DNA from: Parapristionchus giblindavisi
Taxonomy: Eukaryota > Nematoda > Chromadorea > Rhabditida > Diplogasteridae
Direction of reading: 5' to 3'
Length of the DNA stretch: 64,000 nt
Assembly: GCA_943737045.1 (NCBI GenBank)
Contig: CALSFV010000295.1
Location: forward strand, 72,501-136,500
A program made the position numbers and the translations under genes. Of the stretch, positions 36,445-45,164 are shown in pieces (position 1 is the stretch's first letter; each line of letters starts with the position of its first letter). The notes under the pieces were generated by a model. It made no database searches, was not told the origin of the DNA, and saw only the letters and a program-made list of their open reading frames with translations.

Positions 36445-37470
36445 GTTACGGCTTGCATGTATTCTATCTTTAGCCAATTCTATTTTAGTTTGGGAATCTA
36501 ATCAGTTACACGGTGAAATCATTTCAATGACGAGCATTTTTTTTTGCAATCTCATTTACCACGGATACTATGATCAAGAAGGTTTTTTGGTCTCAATTAG
36601 ATCGAATTCGATATGGTTTCAGCCAAGTTCGACGACGTCGATGCATTTCTGCACTAGGTCGGATAAGAACAATGGAATGAGAACTGACTGGACGAAAACC
36701 ATATGAGAGACAAGCGCTAATGAATAGACAAAGTATGTAAATGGTTCTCATTCAGTCGGTTATTGTTCATCGGTTCTCATTCGGCATTGTGACTGACAAT
36801 GAACTTCAACTGTCGCCATTGAACAATTCTATTTATTATATTTTCTAGCTTTTCAGTACTTGAAAGCAAGCAACATATGGAGTCGTATGCATATGTAACC
36901 ATTTGTCCTCGGTGCATAGTGTGTACGAATTTGGGCTATTTTTACTTTTGCAGTAGTGGATATCATAAAATCAAAATGGAGAGTAGTCCGATTTTGTAGT
37001 AGGGCCGCAATAATAGCGTACGTCAGCAAGATTATATTTACACAGGCAATGAGTATAATATAGCCATATACACAAGTGATTAATGCATTTGGAATTTTCA
37101 ATCGGTACATATTTACTTACAAGACAAACATTCACAAAAATTGCATTCCGGGTGCACCTGTAGTAGAGTTCCATATGCGTAAACTCACTAAAAATGGACT
37201 AGCAGTGATTTCCCGCAGGAGTTCCTTGAATAATGGGATAACCTTTAATTTACATAGAAAATATGGAACTATTTCCTATCTAAAGTAGCTTGAATCCATG
37301 TGTTTGCAGGAATTAATAGCGATTGATAACTGTAAGAAATTTTTCGATGAAAGGCCCCTTTTGGGTTCAAATGCACTCATATCAGAAGTATTTATGTTGT
37401 TATACTATACATCGCCAGAGATTTGTTCGCGTGATTGAATATTTCTAGCAATCACGATCAAAAAGAAGAC
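36443..37470. repeat. 1.03-kb direct repeat flanking the BEL element, right copy
   Basis: Begins exactly where the 5' LTR ends and stops at ...AAAAAGAAGAC|ATACGAAATGG. No indel relative to 30523-31550. No coding content is supported. Confidence 0.92.
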
Positions 37471-38010
37471 ATACGAAATGGCCGGAGAGGAAGCATAGAT
37501 CAGTCAAGAGGATTTAATGTTAATTTAATGTTTTGAAAGGATCCTAAGAGGATTACGGGGAAAAAAGCTGACAAAAAAACTGTGAGCGCAAAAAAACCAA
37601 GAATTAATCACGAAAACAAGTGACCAAAAATTTGTACAAAAAATAGATAAATAGCTTAGTTTAACACATTGATGTCATTTATTCATGGCATACAGTGAGG
37701 CGTACAAATTCATCAAATAAAGAAGTCATCGACCAACATTGTTTACTATAAATACGCGGAGGTTTTGGAAGCTTTATCAAACATTAAAATGTCTCATGCA
37801 ACTAAAGTAGAAACGCCACTTCCAAACGTCATTTTACTCTGAAACATGGAATGTTGAAAACGTTGAGGGAGAAAAGTAGAGAGATGAATTTGATGAATCG
37901 AATTTAGGCCGTGAATAGGAACTAAATTTTGATAAATATGTTGCATGTGACGCGATTCCTTGAGCAACATTCGACAAAAGAACATTGTAGTATGTTCTAC
38001 GTTTCAATCT
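37471..38010. other. no gene seen
   Basis: AT-rich flank of the right 1.03-kb repeat. Confidence 0.5.
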
Positions 38011-38127
38011 TTAAGACACACCTCGAGCTAATATACTATCCGTTCTGACCATGCTCTCTAGTACACAAAGAAAGCGAGAGAATGTGACCAGAGCGGAGAG
38101 ATTCAAATTTTCTAGAGGTGTCGCTTT
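38011..38127. mobile_element. MITE family 1 copy (cluster of three)
   Basis: TTAAGACACACCTCGAGCTAA to TTTCTAGAGGTGTCGCTTT; both termini preserved. Confidence 0.75.
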
Positions 38128-38375
38128 GATATGTAGACAATAAATTATCGACCCCGAAGGCGAAATAGTTCCAAAAAAAGGATGAACCCATGATAATGCC
38201 CTCTCCAATCCAATCTAGGCACACGTAAAGAGCATTTGAATCAGCGTATAAAATGAAAAGAACGTCAAATTATTCTAATCCAAGAATTACGTAGATCATA
38301 TGAATATTCAAGTAGATTTAATGAGAATGTGCGTAGTGCAGCAAAAGTTGTAGTTTAATCCTTTCAGGGAGCATT

Positions 38376-38487
38376 TTAGCCACAACCCGAGCTTATTTGA
38401 AACTCTTCGCTCCGCGAAAACTTTCTCGCCTTTTTGTTTACCATAGAGTGCTGCCAGAGGGTAGAGTAAAATGAGCTCGGGTGTACA
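38376..38487. mobile_element. MITE family 1 copy (cluster of three)
   Basis: AGCCACAACCCGAGCTTATTT to ATGAGCTCGGGTGTAC. Confidence 0.7.
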
Positions 38488-38560
38488 TATTATTTTAAAT
38501 AATTTTAAATATGCGTTGTAAGCTCTGATTCACTGTCTCACATATACATCGGTTTTAGTT

Positions 38561-38668
38561 TAAAGCGCACCATAGCAAATTTAAAACTCTCCACTCTGAC
38601 CACACTCTCTCGCTTTCGTTGCCTACGAGAGAGCATAGCCAATGCGGAGAGTAAAGTTAGCTTTGGTC
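38561..38668. mobile_element. MITE family 1 copy (cluster of three)
   Basis: TAAAGCGCACCATAGCAAAT, then CTCCACTCTGACCACACTCTC mirrored by CATAGCCAATGCGGAGAG. Confidence 0.7.
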
Positions 38669-38679
38669 TAGCAGGAGGA

Positions 38680-39720
38680 TATCCTGTAGAACGTCGTTTT
38701 AAATAAGAATATGGTATCAAATACGTGCAATGTTTCCTTACAGTCTGTAAAAGTTGAAGTAAGCAGCCACCGATCTAAATAAATTATACTCTTTGATTGA
38801 CTGCTATAGAATATTCCGTGTGTCTACACATTTACTCGTCTCACGGATGTCTCAAAGAACTATCGCCACTTCAAAGAACCACTTCCACATTTATTAAAGG
38901 TGGAGTATCTCGAAAGATCAGGCACATGAAGAGAAAGGAGCACTTTTTGAATATGAATATTTGGCAATAGGTTTCGCACTCGCGGCAAAAGGATGTGCCA
39001 TTGAAAATTTCTGCAATTCTTATCAAGTAAAAATTTGCCGAAGCATTCTTCGCTTTCATTTATGCACGAATTGACAAGAGAAACAGACAAGTATAGTATT
39101 TTGAACTTGTATTTGAATAAACATGTTACCGTATAACCAATGGTAAACATCCATAGCCCAGCTCCATGTGTCAAGGAATACAGAAAGATTGATTGATTAA
39201 TCTAAATCATTCAGCCATCTAGAAGAAGACCAGAATTGAGATGCAAAGATGAATTTGTGAAGTAAGCCGGACTAACAATAAGCTTTATAAACATTGCAAG
39301 AAACAAGTATCAGTGGAATCATCCGCTTCGTTGATCTCGTTAAAGTGATTAATTGTAAAATGCAGATTACTCTTACTCATGATGATTACTCTTATCGATT
39401 ACGGTCTCATCGTACACTTTCCTTTGGATTTCCCACACATTATTGTCTGTGATGAAAGTACTGTAATTAATTATTTTGTGACAAACGACAAACGCCGATC
39501 CTATATCTTTAACAGTAAAGATTTTCTCGTCTGTCCACATTTATTAACTTCAAGACATTGAACAGACGATAAAATGACATTTCGAGAAACAATTACATAC
39601 AGACAATTGCATACAATGCCCTTCACCATAATCCGAGTTCTGTCCCATAATAACCGTAAATAACAGAGGCCGTAGAAGTGTCCGGGCATGATCAATCCAT
39701 CAGGGTGTAAGATTTACATA
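38680..39720. other. no gene seen
   Basis: Contains a fragment of the SINE-like family (38885-38995) in minus orientation. Confidence 0.45.
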
Positions 39721-39783
39721 TGTTCCCAGATGGGAACTCAAAGACCAATGATCAAAGATCAAAGAACACAATGACTGCAATAG

Positions 39784-41866
39784 TCAAAATCGTGAAGGTA
39801 GTGCGAAAGGATTGAAGTAATTGGCACGTTTGAGTGGAGAATTATCAATCTGTCGAACAATGGAATTGGTTTTGGAAGGAATGATCCGATTCCAGGGCGA
39901 TTGGCATTGTATCAACTTCTTTTGGAGCTCCTGAAAATATTAACTCTTATTATTCTTTATAATTATGCAAAGAAAAATCTTGAAAAGAGAAACAAGAGTT
40001 TGGAAAAATCATTCCTTTAATTCTTGTTTGCGAAGATTTTATTTACGTCCAATGTTTTTTTCAATATTAAAATAAATAGAATGATTACAAAATTAAAAAA
40101 AATATAAACGAACCATCAAAGCAGCGTGATGATATCTCAATCCCTCCATGTATTCCATTTCGCAGTCGGTCATCTCGATTACAGGCCTGGGCTCTGAATA
40201 AATTTCATGAGGCTACTCCAGAAATCGTGGGATAGTGAACCACGAATTGTAAGTACGGGCTAAGGAAGTTTAGTTAACACACAACGGACTAATTTTAAAC
40301 TCTCCACAATGTTTTCTATCTTTCTTTATCTACGAGAAGGTGTGACCAGAGCGGAGAGTAAAGCCCGGAGTGTGTGTGTATGACGTGCACCCTTACCTTC
40401 AGTCTTCTCCTCGGTTGTCAGAGCTGCGGCGTTGACCTCATTGTCCTGGGGAATATGAACGCCTCCGGATCGAGTGACCTACAAAGATCAAAGATCAAAC
40501 TACAATTTCAAAGATATCCTTGATGAATGAATCCTCACATGCAATTAAAGTGCAACTACAATTTCATGAAGCTTTTAATAAAATCATATTAATTGGTCTT
40601 TTTATTATTGAAATTTACTTATTTACTCGTCCTTTTGAATAGTAAAACTCTTTGATGTCATGTATTATGCATTCCACTACACTGAAGGCCATTAGGGCAG
40701 GGCAATTTAAGTTAAAATAACGCGACCTTAAGGAAATGGTTATCCATCTTAGCTTCCTCAGAGGTTATGGCATATTTTTCCGAGTGAACTCGGTTTTCTA
40801 AACGTCCCCGGTGCATGTTTTGGCCCGCCTTTCCATTGTCGAGAGAGAATAAAGGTAAAGGTAAAAAGGTAATGGTACAACCCGTTATTCAAGGCACATG
40901 AAGTCCTACTGGTGATCACTGCTAGGACAGTCATAATTATACAGTGATACCAGTGATTGAGAACGTGTTAGAGAAAGTCTAATGGAATACAAGAAAGTTC
41001 ATCGATACAACACAGCGGCCTTTGATTAAGTTGAATTAAATATAGAAATTGCCTATGTATACGGAACATAGTTATTACACAGAGAAAAGAGGTGTTATCA
41101 CAGCACATAAGACCTGTGAAGTGTTATATTAAAAACTTTTTGGGTGTTAAAATAGCTCAAAAAGTGTTAAATATATCACTTCACAGATCTTATATGCTGC
41201 GGATAACACCTCTTTTCTCTGTGTGTAGATAAAATTTTCATCCATATCTAAAGCTCGACATATTGAGTTTTAAATGTTTCTTTGCTCATGTTCCACATCT
41301 CTAAGAAAATAAATAATTCAGTTGATGTCTGTGAATTCACATTTTGTGATTAAAAATCGCAGAATTACGGATTGTTTATCGTTCGTTGACTATAATTCCC
41401 GATAGGCACAGTGGTAGGCGGCTCTCACATTCATTCATGGCTATGCTCCGTTACATATATAATAATACAAAATATTCTCCACCCTCGCAAAACTTCTTAA
41501 GGGAATTTTCAACTCTCAATTCTGGCCACACTCTGCGATTGTATTGCCACAGAGGGTAGTAAAAATAATTTTGAGTCACGCCGTGTATTGTTCCTTAAGA
41601 AACATACTTTACTCAGGAGTTTTAACATAATGTCCGAAACAGTAAATTTCGCCGCTAGTAAAAACTACTTTTGATTTATTAACACGCAATTATATGAGTG
41701 ATTGTATATCTAATATTTCAATTTTAATTATGTCAAGACCCACCTTCTGATGCGGGTAATTGATCGCTGGTCGATGCACCGCGCGCTTCTCCCATCCATC
41801 AGAGAATGTCATTTGGGCTGAGCCTAGGGCAGCCATCGTGGCGACAATCACGATAGACGATTGCAT
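39784..41866 (-). CDS. nlp-47: AKH/GnRH-like neuropeptide precursor, copy B
   Basis: Exon 1 41866-41744, exon 2 40478-40397, exon 3 40193-40114, exon 4 39930-39784 (TGA), 143 residues. The first 28 residues match copy A except Thr16 to Ser, so the hormone QMTFSDGWE-KR is unchanged. The spacer after it has diverged (AVHRPAINYPHQK against MPHRPEFKHPHQK). Exon 3 is nearly invariant (TDCEMEYMEGLRYHHAA), while exon 4 differs widely until the dibasic KR and the terminal ANYFNPFALPSRF. Introns are shorter than in copy A. The pattern of conserved hormone, conserved Cys module, conserved C-terminal peptide and free spacers argues that both copies are working genes under purifying selection. Function is as for copy A, from family knowledge. 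Confidence 0.87.
40276..40375. mobile_element. MITE family 1 copy in intron 2 of neuropeptide gene B
   Basis: ACTAATTTTAAACTCTCCACA and ACCAGAGCGGAGAGTAAAG; ends about 20 bases from the exon 2 donor at 40396. Confidence 0.65.
40479..40499 (-). repeat. GATCTTT array at the exon 2 acceptor of neuropeptide gene B
   Basis: Two units followed by TTTGTAG and exon 2; same position as in copy A. Confidence 0.8.
40853..40930 (+). repeat. GGTAAAGGTACAA-family end in intron 1 of neuropeptide gene B
   Basis: AAAGGTAAAAAGGTAATGGTA, CAACCCGTTATTCAAGGCACA, GGTGATCACTGCTAGG. Confidence 0.6.
41076..41224. mobile_element. palindromic MITE in intron 1 of neuropeptide gene B
   Basis: ACACAGAGAAAAGAGGTGTTA and its complement bound about 150 bp containing CACAGCACATAAGACCTGTG. 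Same family as 57094-57242. Confidence 0.75.
41500..41585. mobile_element. degenerate MITE family 1 copy in intron 1 of neuropeptide gene B
   Basis: ACTCTCAATTCTGGCCACACT mirrored in part by TTGCCACAGAGGGTAGT. Confidence 0.5.
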
Positions 41867-41990
41867 ACCTTAACTAAGATTAGGGTTAGGATTATGGTGA
41901 TGGTTATGGTTGAGGTCGGGGATATGGTGAGAACATAGGCACCAGTATAGAAGCAAAAATAATACGACATGAATATCACGAATCAGCCTT

Positions 41991-42082
41991 GAAAGGCATA
42001 CTCCAAGCTAATTTGAAGCTCATGCAATACTCTCTCACTTTCTTTGTCTACGAGAGAGTATTGCGAAAGCGGGAGTAAAATA
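41991..42082. mobile_element. MITE family 1 copy upstream of neuropeptide gene B
   Basis: GAAAGGCATACTCCAAGCTAA with an inner ATACTCTCTCAC/CGAGAGAGTAT hairpin; lies between the start codon and the conserved upstream block. Confidence 0.65.
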
Positions 42083-42109
42083 TCATGGTATTCTATTCTT
42101 CTTCCGTAT

Positions 42110-42420
42110 TGCGATATGAATTATACAGAAGAAGTAAATCAGACGCTAACGATCGGAAGTCACAAGAATGACAGCGGCAGGAACTACACGCAATCTTTTC
42201 AGGAGTTTGAGATATGAAAGGGGGCGTGGTCCATGAGATATGAAAGGGGGAGTAGTTCCATTCACTCCCGGACTCCTCCCCTTGAAGCCTACATGCCGCG
42301 GGAAACTTTGAGATAAGAGAGATGAATGAAAAACGTGGGAAAGACTACAAGTGATATGTGAGACGAAATGTGATTTGTTATTTGTTCCTGAAGAATTTGT
42401 AGTGTGTTTTCTAAAGCAGT
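42110..42420 (-). promoter_or_regulatory. conserved upstream block of neuropeptide gene B
   Basis: Counterpart of 19400-19795. The motif GAGATATGAAAGGGGG, single in copy A, is present twice in tandem here (from 42209 and about 42236). It lies about 250-550 bases before the start codon, closer than in copy A. Confidence 0.4.
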
Positions 42421-42521
42421 CAACGAAGCACAGGATCATGAACAAATGGAGTTTGTGGTTTTTAGATATGGTAGATCGTAGTGAAGTTTGTGTTCGAAGA
42501 GGTTTGTGTAGAGTCTCTAGT

Positions 42522-42592
42522 AGAGTTGGCAATGATTTTACCAGTGAGAGGAGGACTATTACGGGTCCGCAACCCCGAATAGCCAACTCTAG
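42522..42592. mobile_element. short relative of the GTTGGC-ended MITE
   Basis: AGAGTTGGCAAT at one end, ATAGCCAACTCTAG at the other, with GGGTCCGCAACCCC inside; 71 bp. Confidence 0.6.
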
Positions 42593-42850
42593 TCTTTTAT
42601 GATGATAATAATTTAAAATTAACATAATATGTTCAATGTGATCATCAGTGAAAAATGAAATAGTTGTATGATCTGGAGAAACTACATTTATTTTACCATA
42701 CATGCATTTTTTGGTTGTTTGAGTGTAATATCAAGTGGTACACAAAGGTGGACTATTTTAAACAAACAAATCCTAAAAAAACCCCTCGTCATGCATGAGA
42801 ATTATCTCAAACTTCTGCTGTTGCATCACATTTTAAGAGACCGGCTCGGT

Positions 42851-45040
42851 AAGACTCGAGCATTTTGACCCCCTGCCGGACATTCGCCAAGACTTTCGAT
42901 CTGGAGCTCAATACTTTCATCATAGACACATACCGGGGGGAGAACGATGCAAGTTATAGTGAAAATGCCCTTAGGCTCAAACCCGGTTCACATATGTCAC
43001 ATAAAGTAAAAAATTGAAAAATTCATAACTTTTCAATCGTGATAGCTAGGACTTTTATTTCTTTTTAATGGTGAATAACATGTCATGCACTCTTATAAAC
43101 ACAGCTGAGCAATAATAGCATATCGTTCTGAATATGTTTTTTCGTGTTTGATTTTCATATTTTTCTTCTTCTGTCTTCGTTGAATAGATTCTGCAAGTAA
43201 TGACATAGTGCATATTGTAGCCTTGACGATTGTGTACATAGTGGTCACATTCCCTTGGCCAGCCAACATTTCGCAGGTATCGAGAATTGCAACAGAATGT
43301 GAGAGATGTGTAAATTGCAAAACTGGAAAATTAAATATCTTGAAATTCGCAAGAGTAAGAGTTTGCTTAATAATGTCATTTTACTCGTAGTGATGCGTGT
43401 ACACAGAAAAAATACACAAATAGACTCAGACTACATTTTTTTTAAATCTGAAAAATAATTATTTCATTTTAATTTTTTCAACCCGCACATTGAGTCGACC
43501 GTCAAGGCGAGTTGATTCATAGGGCGGATGGAGGCTGATGCATGTGCGGTTGCTGAAATGACTGTCACGTGAAACATCGTAGTTTCGCAGATCTCAAATT
43601 TATTTTTAAAATTATCAAACTTGAAAATTTATAGGTTTCTTTCATATAAATCGGTTGAAAGGAGGCGTTCGGCAACCAAAGCTGTACCATTTTTATCAGT
43701 AGGAGTATACTGTACTGCACTACAGTAACCGTTAGGAATCGCGAACTAATTTTTTTCTGTCGACCTATGATTTTCAATCATGACCCGGGGTTCATGGTTG
43801 AGAATGGCTGAGGTCGAAAAATTCACGACGATCCCAGACCAAATACCGTTTGCTATTATATCAATAGTGAGCCAACTTTTGTTTTTCTGGATACCGTAAC
43901 CCGAACTACCGTAATCTAGCTACCGTACCCTATAATAACATGGTGAATTTCTCGGAAAATTCAGGTGTGTGCATTACGATTACGGAAATTAGGGTTACTG
44001 TATCCAGAAAAATATAAGTTGGCTCACTATTGATATAATAGCAAATAGTATTTGGCCTGGGATCATCACGAATTTTTCGACCTCAGCCAATCTCAACCAT
44101 GAACCCCGGGTCATGATTGAGAATCATGGGTCGACTGAAAAAAAAATTTGTTCGTCATTCCTGACGGTTACGGTAGTGCAGTACAGTACACTCCTACTGA
44201 TAACAATGGTACAACTTTGGTTGCCGTACGCCACCTATCAACCGATTTATATGAAAGAAACCTATAAATTTTCAAGTTTGATAATTTTAAAAATAAATTT
44301 GAGATCTGCGAAACGACGATGTTTCACGTGACAGTCGTTTCGGCAACAGCACATGCATCAGCCACCATCCGCCCTATGAATCAACTCGCCTTGACGGTCG
44401 ACTCAATGTGCGGGTTGAAAAAAATAAAATGAAATAATTTTTTTTCTCAATTTTTTAAAAATGTGGTCCGAGTCTATTTGTATATTTTTTTCTGTGTACA
44501 TGCATCACTACGAGTAAAATTACATTATAAAGCTAACTCTTACTCTTGCGAATTTCAAGAAATTTAATTTTCCAGTTTTGCAATTTACACATGTCTCACA
44601 TTCTGTTGCAATTCTCGATGCCTGCGAAATGTTGGCTGGCCAAGGGAATGTGACCACTATGTACACAATCGTCAGGGCTACAATATGCACTATGTCATTA
44701 CTTGCAGAATCTATTCAACGAGGATAGAAGAAGAAAAATATGAAACTCAAACACGAAAAAAACATATTCAGAACGATATGATATTATTGCTCAGCTGTGT
44801 CTATAAGAGTGCATGACATGTTATTCACCATTAAAAATAAATAAAAGTCCTAGCTATCACGATTGAAAAGTTATGAATTTTTCAATTTTTTACTTTATGT
44901 GACATATGTGAGCCGGGTTTGAGCCTAAGGGCATTTTCACTATAAATTTCATCGGTCTCCCCCCGGTATGTGTCTATGATGAAAGTATTGAGCCCCAGAT
45001 CGAAAGTCTTGGCGAATGTCCGGACCATGCTCGAGTCTCT
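42851..45040. mobile_element. 2.2-kb palindrome (foldback element) in duplication copy B
   Basis: Arms of about 1.05 kb (42851-43905 and 43975-45040) with a short centre rich in ACCGTAA units. Mirrored landmarks: AAGACTCGAGCAT with ATGCTCGAGTCTCT; CTCAAACCCGGTTCACATATG with CATATGTGAGCCGGGTTTGAG; GTCGACCGTCAAGG with CCTTGACGGTCGAC. Arms differ by scattered substitutions. Absent from copy A of the duplication, so it is a later insertion. No transposase was recognised; the outer arm includes a piece of a coding exon (see 44880-45160). Confidence 0.88.
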
Positions 45041-45160
45041 TAAGTTGATCTGATACCAATCAATCACAGTACTGCCTCGGGCGCTATTTTTATAAACCAA
45101 ATTTCCCTTGCGGCATATCAACTCGAGACGAACGTCGACATATCTCCTACCTATTCATAA
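44880..45160 (-). CDS. unrecognised coding exon overlapping the arm of a large palindrome
   Basis: After an acceptor-like GAATAG (about 45160) the minus frame reads through VDVRLELICRKGN, STVIDWYQINLRDSS, TFAKTFDLGLNTFIIDTYRG and ENALRLKPGSHMSHK to a stop at 44882. The distal 160 bases are inside the palindrome arm and are mirrored at 42857-43016 on the + strand; the first part is unique. This suggests that a real gene segment was caught at the edge of the inverted duplication. The family was not recognised. Confidence 0.4.
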
Positions 45161-45164
45161 AACA

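Noticed and set aside
30933..37288. Identical 85-, 70- and 67-residue ORFs present twice
   Set aside because: They are identical only because the whole 1.03-kb segment is duplicated around the BEL element; no coding signature or homology.
42146..42703. 185-residue minus-strand ORF
   Set aside because: It crosses the conserved upstream block and a MITE; the aligned region of copy A does not keep the frame.
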